Assembly (NCBI GenBank): GCA_028023455.1
Contig: JAQFVV010006238.1
Span: 7,016,572 to 7,080,571, forward strand
Direction of reading: 5' to 3'
From: Epiperipatus broadwayi
Lineage: Eukaryota; Onychophora; Udeonychophora; Euonychophora; Peripatidae
Length of the DNA stretch: 64,000 bases
Of this stretch, positions 24,650 through 34,318 are shown in pieces. Below the pieces are notes generated by a model. It did no database searches. It was not told the origin of the DNA and was given only the letters and a program-made list of their open reading frames with translations. Positions within the stretch are counted from its first letter, which is position 1. Every line of letters begins with the position of its first letter. The position numbers and the translations under genes were made by a program.

Positions 24650-25480
24650 ATAATTTGTACATGTGTCTGAAAATTAGAAATCTCAGTTGCTAATACTAAC
24701 TTTTTTAGTACTTTGCGCTCTTCTTGTTTTGAATTGGCATGCACTAATCAACAATGATTTCTCATTTTGAAACTATTAAGAATATTTACAATTTTGGAAT
24801 ATGTATTTTCTATTAGTCAAAGTATAATCCAATCCTGCTGTACCTTCATCTGGATTCTTTCAGTCCACTTCCATTTAGCATTTTTCTCAAATAAAAAATC
24901 ATAATATACAGTTTATTTTTTCTGTGAACTTCACGTCTATGTCTTCTCTCATTTTTATCATCATAACCAAATTTACATCATTTCCATTTTTCAATCATTT
25001 AAAAATTCTGTCATAAAAGTCTCTCATGATGTTTTTAAAAATATTAGATTCAATTAAAGAGCATTTTGTATATCATTGTTAAAATCCCCCATTTTTTTCA
25101 TAATAATGATACCTTACTAATGCATAAATCGATTCATTTGATATCTTCCATTGAATGGAATAGCTAATATTGACATTCTGTCTAATGTGCTACCCATTAT
25201 TTATTTATAATATATCATACTATACTTTTGATTTCAATATTTATGCCTTTGTAATAAAGTATATCCAATTTTTTAATCAGTTGTTTTATTTTTTTCCAAG
25301 TTCACAAAGTACAACAATTTTTCATGCAACATCAAACAGTTATTTTTCCAAACCATGCAATTTTCCAAATATCAAAATCTTCCTTGAGTCTATGATTTGT
25401 CAAATCTTATCAACTTCTGCCTTTGATTACTAAATTCTATCTTATATCAAAACTATATACCTTTCTGGAAATATAATTTG
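24650..25480 (-). pseudogene. Decayed RTE-type LINE endonuclease region
   Basis: Read on the minus strand with frame corrections, blocks typical of the RTE apurinic-endonuclease domain appear in order. MGDFNNDI corresponds to the conserved GDFNA motif. FGYDDKNERRH and KWKWTERIQ correspond to the family's G-DRNERG and W-TW-SPDG region. LTNRKYIFQNCK, then LVHANSKQEERKVLKKL, match the segment joining endonuclease to RT. Stops and frame shifts are frequent. The + strand open frames at 25.2-25.4 kb are antisense to it. Confidence 0.6.
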
Positions 25481-25911
25481 TCTGTCTACTAAAAATGTCA
25501 TTCATACATACATTTATTCTGCCATTAAAACAATTAAATTAATATTTCTATTAAAAACTATCAGATAACTGAGAAATACTTGAACTTAGACGTAAAATAC
25601 CAATAAATTTACACAGTAGCTGATACATGTTTATGAACAGCAAGTCTATGTTATGTAGTAACTACAGTTTCAATAGCAAAAAATTATGGAGTCAACATAA
25701 AGGATTTACCATGTGCAGCTCCTTTAAAGCCTCAAAGACAAATCCAATGTCTTTTTTCAGTTATTTGCAAACTTTTTCAACATTATATAATAGAATAAGA
25801 GTAGTTGTATTCATCAGTACACTATGTGATTACCAGATAGTAATGTTTAAATTATTATTGCCTTTATCAATGGAAACAGAAAATTCAAACAAAACAGGAA
25901 GTAATGAAATG

Positions 25912-25913
<2 letters not shown>

Positions 25914-25981
<68 letters not shown>
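25914..25981. repeat. (TA)n microsatellite at PLE end
   Basis: About 34 uninterrupted TA units lie immediately left of the PLE terminal sequence that starts near 26,017. They are placed at the end of an unremarkable 97-codon stretch with no recognised product. Confidence 0.97.
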
Positions 25982-25983
<2 letters not shown>

Positions 25984-26016
25984 ATTAAACATAAAGCTAA
26001 ACTAGACAATAAATAA

Positions 26017-26808
26017 TCAAAATTACCCCAAATCCACAACTCAACCAGGCTAGCCAAAAAATAAACTTGAAATCACAATTAATGGTTTCACTGCTACAAG
26101 CAGATTTCTCAAGTGTAAAGAACTATACAATAACATATTTAAACTAAATATTACCCACAATTCCTCTTTTCTCCCATACACCCTTAATATTAAAAAAACC
26201 TTTTAAATAAGTTAATTGCTTCAGGATTGTTAATTTTTAATAATAAAGATTATTTATTACTTTTTATTTAATTTCTCTCAAGGAAGACAACTTTAGCTTC
26301 ATCAAAATTAATAGTGTGGCCTATATCTTTTTCATGGATATGTAAAGCAGAACTAAGATATTTATTTCTAGCCCTAGTTTTCTGTACCTTTATTCTTTCA
26401 TTTAAACTCAAAGTACACTGATCTATGTATATCTTCTTACAAAAACAAGGGATAATATACACTATTACAGGAATAATCTTTCTATCAAAAATTTCTTTTG
26501 TATTATTTAATAAATTATTCAAAGTAATACCCTTTTCCAAGCAATTTTCTTATTTTCAAACAAATTACTATTTTTATATATAATTTTATAAGTAGACAAT
26601 TTAAATGGCAAAGAAATAAAATCATATTTTTCTTTATCCTTTACATTATTACAAATATTATTACTATTAAATAAAATCCTTTTAACAAATTTATCAGAGT
26701 AGCCAACATTCAAATAATCTTTATAAAATTGACCTTTGTAAAACAAAGCTACCCCATTAAAATCATTTAATCTCTCATTTATATAAAAAGTTCGTAAAAC
26801 AGCTACTT
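26017..26808 (-). mobile_element. Penelope-like element family 1, 5'-truncated inverted copy
   Basis: The minus strand encodes the C-terminal part of a PLE polyprotein in two overlapping frames. The RT thumb region (GQFYKDYLNVGYSDKFVKRI) is followed by a GIY-YIG endonuclease (IVYIIPCFCKKIYIDQ, where IYIG has become IYID, then NERIKVQ and KYLSSALHIHEKDIGHTINF). The terminal sequence carries a hammerhead-like motif (26,074-26,115) and abuts a TA repeat. It joins the longer + copy head to head at about 26,808. Decayed: frameshift near 26,530 and loss of the endonuclease glycine. Confidence 0.85.
26074..26115 (-). ncRNA. Hammerhead-ribozyme-like motif in PLE terminal repeat
   Basis: On the minus strand the order is CAC, TTGAGAA, AT, CTGC-TTGTA-GCAG hairpin, T, GAAAC, CATT, AATT, GTG. 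The outer CAC and GTG can form stem I. The CTGC/GCAG hairpin matches stem II, and GAAA is the second conserved core block. The first block differs from CUGANGA by C3 to U and G8 to A; the two changes together keep the core 3-8 pair. Stem III is damaged in this copy but forms in relatives (ACC/GGU). Activity is unproven. Confidence 0.35.
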
Positions 26809-27885
26809 AAGAAGGGTTGTTTATATTTAAAGTTATTTGTTAGATATATAGATGATTGTTTTTTGTAGTTGAGAATGATAAATTGAAAGAGTTTGGTAAA
26901 TGAGTTTAATTGTTTTGATCCTTTTATAAAATATGTTATAAAAGGAAGTAGGTTAAATTTTATTCAACTAAATGTATTTAGATCTATTAGTAATTAGAAA
27001 TGTAAAGTATAATTGTTTGGTATGTAGTCATTATGTTAAGAATAAAGTGTTAAGGTATATAATTAAATCTGATAGCTATCAACCTGTATCTCATAAAATA
27101 GTTGTTTTAAGAAATTATTATTGTAGAAATAAGAGATATAATTCTAATTAGGTAGCTTTGTTTCAAGAAGGTCAATTTTATAAAGATTATTTGAGTGTTG
27201 GCTACTCTGATAAATTTGTTAAAAGTATTTTATTTAATAATATTTGTAATGATGTAAATGATAAAGTAAAATATAATTTTATTTCTTTTCCATTTAAATT
27301 GTTCTATAGAATTGTATGTAAAAATAATTTGTTTGGAAATAAGAAAACTGCTTGGATAAAGGGCATTATTTTGAATAATTTATTAAATAATACAAAGGGC
27401 ATTTTTCATAGAAAGACTATTACTGGAATAGTGTATATTATCCCTTGTTCTTGTAAGAAGATATACATAGGTCAGAGTAGTTTGAGCTTAAATGAAAAAA
27501 TAAAAGTTCATCAATGTAGGGATAGAAATAAATATCTTAGTTCTGCTTTACATAACCATAAAAAAGATACAGGTCTCACTATTAATTTTGATGAAGCTAA
27601 AGTTTTCTTCTTTGAGAGAAATTAAATAAAATGAAGAATTAAAGAATCTTTATTATTAAAAATTTATGATTCTGAAGCAATTAACTTATTTAAAATTTAT
27701 TTTAATATTAAGAGTGTACAGGAGGTAAGTTGAAATGTTGGTTATTTTTTAGTTTTAATATGTTGTTATTTTGTAGTTATTTACACTTGAGAAATCTGCT
27801 TGTAACTATGAAAACATTGGTTGTGATTTAGTTTACTTTTTGGCTAGTCTGATTGAGTTGTGGATTTGGTACAATTTTGGTTATA
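26809..27885 (+). mobile_element. Penelope-like element family 1, longer copy
   Basis: The copy opens inside the RT palm: VRYIDDCF near 26,836-26,862 carries the catalytic YxDD box, followed by stops. From 27,158 a 155-codon open frame holds the thumb region (GQFYKDYLSVGYSDKFVKSI) and an intact GIY-YIG endonuclease (GIVYIIPCSCKKIYIGQS, with NEKIKVH and KYLSSALHNHKKDTG). It ends at 27,625. The 3' terminal sequence has a hammerhead-like motif at 27,784-27,828 and ends at a TA repeat near 27,883. It forms the second arm of a ~790-bp inverted repeat with 26,017-26,808. Confidence 0.88.
27158..27625 (+). pseudogene. PLE GIY-YIG endonuclease open frame (155 codons)
   Basis: Residues about 1-60 are the RT thumb connector. 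Residues about 85-155 are a GIY-YIG nuclease, which nicks target DNA for PLE integration. GIVY at the start of the domain and KIYIG about 10 residues later form the signature, with a Cys-Ser-Cys pair between them as in PLE enzymes. A final FDEAK-FERN segment supplies acidic residues. The start Met is not meaningful because RT sequence continues upstream in another frame. Confidence 0.8.
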
Positions 27886-28164
27886 TATATATATATATAT
27901 ATATTTGCAAACATTTGTTCATCTGCGTAATGAAGTCTTTAAATTTTTATGACCTAATGCTAATTGCATGTTCATAATCTTTGTTCATCTGCTATATTTA
28001 TGGTGAAGTTCATCAAAAGTGCACTTAGCATTAGGTTATAAATAAGAAGAAAAACATTTTGTTTATGCAGACAAATGTTTACAAATTTGTATTACAAAAA
28101 CAGGATGAAAGGATATATATATATGTAAAATAAATAAAATATCCGTTAATTAAAAAATAATATT
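27886..28164. other. TA-rich spacer between two PLE insertions
   Basis: It contains (TA)n at 27,883-27,904 and about 28,112-28,124. GTTCATCTGC(G/T)TAATG-like segments appear twice (27,917 and 27,983), plus a AAACATTTGT / ACAAATGTTT inverted pair, suggesting a small foldback. Confidence 0.5.
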
Positions 28165-28412
28165 GTAATTATAATTGAAATAATACTTTTAATGGTTTAC
28201 AAGCAATTACAAACAATCCTTAAATCCACAGAAGTACTTTCGGTTACTTTCTAACCTGCCTCAACTGCCATTAAATTCAAAAAACCAAAAGCAGAAGCAA
28301 ACGTCATCAATTCAAATTCCATGAATTTCGTATTTTAATGTTAGAAGCTTGCCGATTTATTAAATGCGCTTTATTCCTGTTTATAAAAATTGCCCCTTTA
28401 ATTTTTCTTTTA

Positions 28413-28670
28413 CTATGGTTTCTCTCCATGAAGAATTTTCACATTTTCAAAACTAAATTTAAATTTATATTTACATGTTTTTTCGTGATCAAAGAAAACT
28501 GAAGGAGATATTAAATCACAATTATTTTTATTTTTTACATGCTTATATAACAATTCATGTTCCTTCAATCTTTTCTCAATATTGCACCTAGATTCACCTA
28601 TATATGATAGCATACAAAAGAGGATATATAAATTGTAAATCAAAAGTACCAATGATACATAAGATGGCAA
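28413..28670 (-). pseudogene. Inverted partial copy of PLE family 2 endonuclease
   Basis: The minus strand repeats the C-terminal half of the + frame: a LSYIGESRCNIEKRLKEHEL block and the FDHEKTCKYKFKFSFENVK block. It differs at a few residues (RHVKNKNNGD versus KHVKNKNNCD) and then meets a stop at the EERNHS position. The first residues before the YIG motif come from unrelated antisense spacer. Confidence 0.8.
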
Positions 28671-29326
28671 GTTTTAAATCTTTTTTGTTTCGGAATGAAA
28701 AATTATGTTGTTACCAAAGTGATAAACTGAAAAATATTGAGATATTTGCCAAGGAATTGCTTGATGTTGGTTATAAAATGGAACAAATAAACAATGCTTT
28801 ATGTCAATTTAAAAAAAAATATTATAATTTAAAAGAAATGAAGATTAATAGTAAAAAATGGATATCTATTCCATTTATTTCAAATCCACAAGTAAAATTT
28901 TTTAAGGATTTATATAGGAATGTGTTTAATGTTTCATTCTACATTCCAAACAATATTAATAAATTAGTCAATAATTCTAAGGATGTCATACTTGTCAAGC
29001 AAAAACGTAATGTCATATATCAAATTTTTTGTGATTGTATGCTATCATATATAGGTGAATCTAGGTGCAATATTGAGAAAAGATTGAAGGAACATGAATT
29101 GTTATATAGGCATGTAAAAAATAAAAATAATGGTGATTTAATATCTCCTTTAGTTTTCTTTGATCACGAAAAAACATGTAAATATAAATTTAAATTTAGT
29201 TTTGAAAATGTGAAAATTCTTCATGAAGAGAGAAACCATAGTAAAAGAAAAATTAAAGAGGCAATTTTTATAAACAAGAATAAAGTGCATTTAATAAATC
29301 GACAAGCTTCTAACATTAAAATATGA
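28604..29326 (+). CDS. PLE family 2 protein: RT thumb plus GIY-YIG endonuclease, 240 codons
   Basis: This is the longest open frame in the window. Residues about 20-130 resemble the PLE RT C-terminal region (lysine-rich helices, then a WISIPFISNPQVKFFKDLYR block). Residues 131-240 are a GIY-YIG nuclease: VIYQIFCDCMLSYIGES, a NIEKRLKEHE helix and a KRKIKEAIFI segment that supplies the family's catalytic Glu. It nicks DNA for target-primed insertion. The frame lacks the RT palm, so it is a 5'-truncated insertion; the first ATG is not a natural start. Confidence 0.8.
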   Translation: MIAYKRGYINCKSKVPMIHKMASFKSFLFRNEKLCCYQSDKLKNIEIFAKELLDVGYKMEQINNALCQFKKKYYNLKEMKINSKKWISIPFISNPQVKFFKDLYRNVFNVSFYIPNNINKLVNNSKDVILVKQKRNVIYQIFCDCMLSYIGESRCNIEKRLKEHELLYRHVKNKNNGDLISPLVFFDHEKTCKYKFKFSFENVKILHEERNHSKRKIKEAIFINKNKVHLINRQASNIKI

Positions 29327-29482
29327 GATTCATGGAATTTGAATTGATGACGTTTGCTTCCGCTTTTGGTTTTTTGAATTTAATGGCAGTTGAGGCAGGT
29401 TAGAAAATAACTGAAAGTACTTCTGCGGATTTAAGGATTGTTTGTAATTGCTTGTAAACTGTTAAAAATATTATTTCAATTA

Positions 29483-29485
<3 letters not shown>

Positions 29486-29520
<35 letters not shown>

Positions 29521-29565
29521 TAATATATATATTTAACTATATATATATATATATATATATATAAG
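29486..29565. repeat. (TA)n microsatellite at PLE 3' end
   Basis: Two TA tracts separated by AATTATAATATATATATTTAACT directly follow the family 2 PLE terminus. Confidence 0.95.
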
Positions 29566-30186
29566 ATAAATACAAAGTCATACTGTAATCATCAAACCTT
29601 AGCTTCTTATTGCCACTGTCAATAATTCTTTTAAATAAAAAAATAGTCTCATATGTATTTTAAATCTTTTTATATAGGGTTATCAACAAAACAAAAGCCA
29701 GATAGTGATTTTCAATCAACCTTTATACTTTAGCCCAAATTGATTTTAAATGACTGATATTAATTTTATACAGCAAAGATATGTCATTCATTTTTAAATC
29801 TCAATAATAAACAGATTCATATTATGTGACAACTTTTATAATCGATAAATATAGAGTCATAATAATTATTACATCTGTGATTAACATTTGAATTACTCTT
29901 TATTCTAATTCTCATACTTGCAGCTAATGTGAATTACCTTAAAATTAATAATATTTAGGATAGAAATTTGTAATATGTTTGGAATCAGAATGTGTGTAAG
30001 TAAAACTAATATAATGAGCATAGTAGAATGAATAACATAAAAAATAAAGATTGGATAAAAAGCCATAAAAGCAATTTAATACATGTTAATGTTCAGAAAC
30101 TTGGTTAATAACCCATAAAAATAGTGTTAAACATTAGAGTAAGTATTGCTATAGCAAATTAGAATGCTTTAACAACTATCTAAAAA
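29566..30186. other. Non-coding stretch
   Basis: AT-rich, nothing recognised. Confidence 0.4.
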
Positions 30187-30265
30187 AATGGATCGGCAAC
30201 CAGTGGCACCCGTGCCATGCTTGGCACATCAACGATTATCAATGGCACTTGGAATAAATTGAAAT
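30187..30265 (+). repeat. hAT-like terminal sequence
   Basis: GATCGGCAACCAGTGGCACC followed by CCATGCTTGGCACATC matches the GGTCGGCAACC style at the ends of many BED-type hAT elements. It could be the left end of the hAT remnant at 32.1-33.9 kb, now separated by LINE fragments. No matching right end was found. Confidence 0.45.
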
Positions 30266-30499
30266 AGTAAAAAAAATATATTTTATTTAAAACGCCTTTT
30301 TTTTTTTACATTCAACATTGAATTTACAATTAAATCATTATTTATCAGAAAATAATACACTTGACTTCATTTAAAAGATATTTTTGTTTGCAAGCGAAAT
30401 AAATTCTACATATTCACATTTTACTTCTGATAATATTAAAATATGATATCATAATCCAAATAAAAAGCTTATTACGTTATCAATTCTAGAAAGCTATTT

Positions 30500-31365
30500 T
30501 CAGTATTTGAATAGTAAATAATTGATGCTCATTGGTGGCAATTCAAGAAGAATGGGGTGGTCAAGTTTTTATATGAGAGATGCAAAAAGTAAAATGAAAA
30601 TGTTTGGTAGATTGCAGTTTATGGATAATAAAAGAATAGCCAAAATAGTTTTTAATTGGGTTATGAGTAAAGGGCAGGCAACAAGATGGCTGAGAAAGGT
30701 AATGTGATCTTCAAAAGATTTGGATAAAGAATTTATATCAGTATATTTGTGCAAAAGATGTGGTGATTGTATTAAGATTGTTGAGTGTTATAGTGGTAAG
30801 GAATGGGATAAAAGAATAGATTCATTAATAAAGAATAAGGAGTTAGAGAGATGGAGAACTAGTATAGGGAGTAAAAAGAGTTTAAATATATATAGAAATA
30901 AACAAAACATTAGATACAAGTTAATGTGTGATAATAGTAAGGAAAGTAGTTTATTGTTTAAGTCTCAAATGGGAACTTTAGCAACAAGAGAATATATATA
31001 TAAATTTTAAAAAAATATGGGTGATTTAGTCTGTAAATTGTGTAAGAAAGGAATACAAAATATTAGGCATCTGTTAATTGAATGTAAATGCTCTAAAACA
31101 GAAAGCATACAAATAATGAAATTATGGAAGAATAAATATGAAAAAAGTGATGATACGAAAAGGGGATTATTGATTTTTATGCTGAATTTGGAAAAAGATA
31201 AGGGGGATTTAGATATAAATGCCATAGAGTTGACAATGATTATGTGGAAATGAGATAGAGCAGAATATGGGAAAACAGAGTGAGGAATGGAAGGTAAAGT
31301 GGCTAACAGGTTTCTCTGGGCATGGTTGTTGAGAGATTCCTGACTCCATTTAAGGAGAAGTCACA
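30500..31365 (+). pseudogene. LINE 3' fragment (zf-RVT-like), copy 1
   Basis: The segment encodes the region after the RT of a non-LTR retrotransposon. Visible blocks are MGWSSFYMRDAKSKMKMFGRL, NKRIAKIVFNW and WRTSIGSKKSLNIYRNKQN. A zinc-binding CKLCKKGIQNIRHLLIECK follows (C-x2-C-x7-H-x4-C). Stops at about 30,705 and 31,010 break it. A 3' untranslated-like end (GAGAGATTCCTGACTCC) closes the copy. Confidence 0.75.
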
Positions 31366-31383
31366 GTACATTACATCATATCT

Positions 31384-32060
31384 GATAAAGAATTTATATC
31401 AGTATATTTGTATAAAGGGTGAGATGATTGTATTAAAAGGATTGTTGAGTGTTATAGTGGTAAGGAATGGGATAAAAGAATAGATGCATTAATAAAGAAT
31501 AAGGAGTTGGAGATATGGTAAACTAGTGTGGAGAGTAAAAAGAGTTTAAATATATATAGAAGTAAATGGAACATTGTGTTCAAGTTAACTTATAATAATA
31601 ATAAAGAAAGTAGTTTATTGTTTAAGGATTGAATGGGATCTTTAGCAACAAGGGAATATACCCATAAATGGAAAAATAGAGGTGATTTAGTCTGCAAGTT
31701 GTGTAAGGAAGGTGTAGAAATTATTAGGCACTTGTTAATTCAATGTAAATGCTTGGAAGCAGAAAGGATACAAATAATGAAGTTATGGAAGAATAAATAT
31801 GAACAAAATGATTATACAGAAAGTGGGTTATTGTTTTTATGCTGGGTTTGGAAAAAGATAAGGGGGATTTAGATATGAAGGCCATGGAGTTGACAAAGAT
31901 TATGTTGGGGAAATGGGATGGAGCAGATTATGGAAAAACTTAGGTGAGGAATGGATAGGACGGGTAAAGTGGCTAACAGGTTTCTCTGGGCATACTTGCT
32001 GAGAGATTCCTGACTCCATATAAGAAGTCACAATGCATCACATTACATCTCATGGTATAC
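31384..32060 (+). pseudogene. LINE 3' fragment, copy 2 (direct duplicate)
   Basis: It repeats copy 1 from GATAAAGAATTTATATCAG onward, including WKNRGDLVCKLCKEG, RHLLIQCKC and the same GAGAGATTCCTGACTCC end. It is shorter at the 5' side. Divergence between copies argues for an old tandem duplication or two independent insertions into the same site. Confidence 0.75.
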
Positions 32061-33945
32061 TGACTGAGAGATTCCCAAAATGTGCCACAAAAGCCAAAAA
32101 TGTGATATTCACACTTTTCAAGACTCTTGGACAAATAATATGGATTTGTACAACAAAAAGGTCATGCTGTGTGTACATTATGGTGTGAAAGTATTGTGTG
32201 TCATACCTCAAGTGTACAAGACATTATCAAACTAAACATGTGTTCACGTTTAAAGACTCAGATGGGAAAAATGACTCTATAAAAAGAGCTGTTTTTGTCT
32301 TTAAGAAACAAACTACTTATTTTAGTCAAATAATTGGAACCCAAAATAAAGCCATTGAATGTTGTTATATAAATTTCACATTGTGTGGCTTCAAAAGGCA
32401 GACCTTTCACAGATGGACAATTCATCAAGGAAACAATTTTGAAAAGTGCTGAAATCTTATTCAGTGGTCTACCAAATAAACTATACTATCTCGAATTTGA
32501 AAAATACCAGCTTCTGCAAGATCAATTCAAAGAAATATAACTGACATGGTTGAAGAAGTAACAATAAAACAGAAAAACAGTTTACAACAAGCTATTGCAT
32601 TCAGTTTTGCTGTTGATGAAAGCACTGGTGTAGATAATGTGGCATGCCTAGCAATAGTTGCATGATATTGTGACAACAATCATATTTATGAAGAATTGTG
32701 TTGCTTGATTCCTCTTACTGGTACAACAAAGGAACATGATATTTTCACTGCATTTTTCAATTATTTTGAAAATCAGAAAATTAACATAAATAAAAGATTT
32801 AATGTTATTACTGATGCTAGCTGTGTAATGGTTGGAAAGGAAATGGGATTTGTTAAACTTCTTGAAAATTATATTAAACATCAAATATTAAGTTTCCACT
32901 GCATTATACACCAGGAAAATTTAGTTGCAAAAATTTCATCACAATGTTTGAATTCCGTAATGGACACTGTCATTCAAATAATTAATTTCATAGTTTCTCA
33001 TTCTTCATTAACACATAGGCAATTTAAATCTCTTTCACAAAAAATAAATAGTGCATGTATAGACCTCACTCTATACAGAAATGTTCATTGGATTAGTCAA
33101 AGTAATGTCTTGAACAGGTTTGTACCATGTCTGAAAGAAATCAAGATGTTTGTTGATGAAAAAGTACAACATTATCTGGAAATAAATGATGAAGACTGGT
33201 TATGCAAAGTGATGTTTATGACTAATATAACTTAACACCTGAATGAGTTAAACTTTCATTTACAAGGAAAGGGTCAAATAGTACTAGAATTTTTTTGAAT
33301 ATTGGAAAGAATTTGTATCAAAATTAGATATATTTTGGCATGATATTACCACTAACACCTACAAGTATTTTGCAAAATGTAAAGCCCCATGCAAATCAAT
33401 TCAACATTAACAAAGATGAACTTCAAAAATACATTGAAGCTCTCAGAGAAGAATTTTCCAAATGATGTGAAGATTTCCAAATACACATACCCATATTTTC
33501 TTTCCTCATCAAATCTGACTTAATTGATTTAATTATGACTCCATTTGATTTATCTCTTTATGAGTGGATGGATATTGATAGTTTTTAAATAGAATTAATG
33601 TCATCAAAATTATGGGAAACTAAATTTGTAGAATTGTGGAAAACTCTTGAAGGGAACTGTCTAGCAAAGTCGGCTGTCATTTCTCAATTATTGGATATCA
33701 TTACCTGAAAGATTTAATTCTTTGAACAAAAACTGCTTGTGTTCTGCTTTCAGAATTTGGTTCAATTACTTATTTGAACAAATTTTCTCGCATATGAAAA
33801 ATATTTTGAGTTCACAAAGAAGTTACCTAACACTTAAACATTCAGAAGCATGTGCAAAGCTAAAAGTGACCAATTACATACCTGACATTGAGCAATTGAG
33901 CAAAGAGGTACAAGAGCAAATTGACATTAATTTATTTTAATAATA
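32060..33945 (+). pseudogene. hAT transposase pseudogene, GTF2IRD2/ZBED-like
   Basis: From the 5' side: a degraded N-terminal region (32,198-32,452), then FSFAVDESTGVDNVACLAIV with the first catalytic Asp near 32,605. A 179-codon open frame at 32,696-33,235 holds VITDASCVMVGKEMG (second Asp motif), CIIHQENLVAK and VHWISQSNVLNRF, all diagnostic of this hAT clade. Downstream, stops interrupt the helical region. The C-terminal dimerisation part (LFEQIFSHMKNILSSQRSYL) is kept at 33,722-33,940. It differs from the 5.1-6.9 kb copy, so two hAT lineages are present. Confidence 0.85.
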
Positions 33946-34088
33946 AAAATCGCTAATCAGATTAGAATTCATGATATTTTTTTTTATTTAAATTATATAT
34001 TTTGTATAGGTAAAACATTGTAATTTATAATTTGTAATATAATTTTTAATAAGGATGTTAAAAATTACAAATTTTAAGAAAAGGTACT

Positions 34089-34318
34089 TTTCACATGATT
34101 CTAAATATTTTAAAATATTGAATGACCAATAATATAAGATCCATTTATAATGGACTTTAAAAGTATATATTATATAGTAGTATATATTATATACTATAAT
34201 ATTATATATAACATTGAAGCCTATGATAATTGAACCAATTTTGATAATATAATATAATAAGATTGGCAAAATCATGTTGGCACACAGAATAACATTGTAA
34301 CATAGGTTCGGCACCACA
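34089..34318 (+). repeat. Dispersed repeat family B, copy 2
   Basis: It matches the 17.3-kb copy at TTCACATGATTCTAAATATT, at AAAATATTGAATGACC and at ATTGTAACATAGGTTCGGC. The central hairpin has been enlarged by a TATATTATATAGTAGTATATA expansion. Confidence 0.65.

Larger units (their letters stand above)
28165..29490 (+). mobile_element. Penelope-like element family 2 with 450-bp inverted arms
   Basis: Arm 28,165-28,616 is the reverse complement of 29,037-29,490 over its whole length at high identity. A unique 420-bp spacer (28,617-29,036) is the upstream part of the coding frame. The arms hold the GIY-YIG domain and the terminal sequence. Both outer edges lie beside TA repeats. This is the inverted arrangement of a 5'-truncated copy next to a longer copy known for PLEs. 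Confidence 0.85.

Noticed and set aside
25627-26016. 129-codon + frame
   Set aside because: The last third is (TA)n-encoded Tyr/Ile; the first 97 codons show no domain or splice support.
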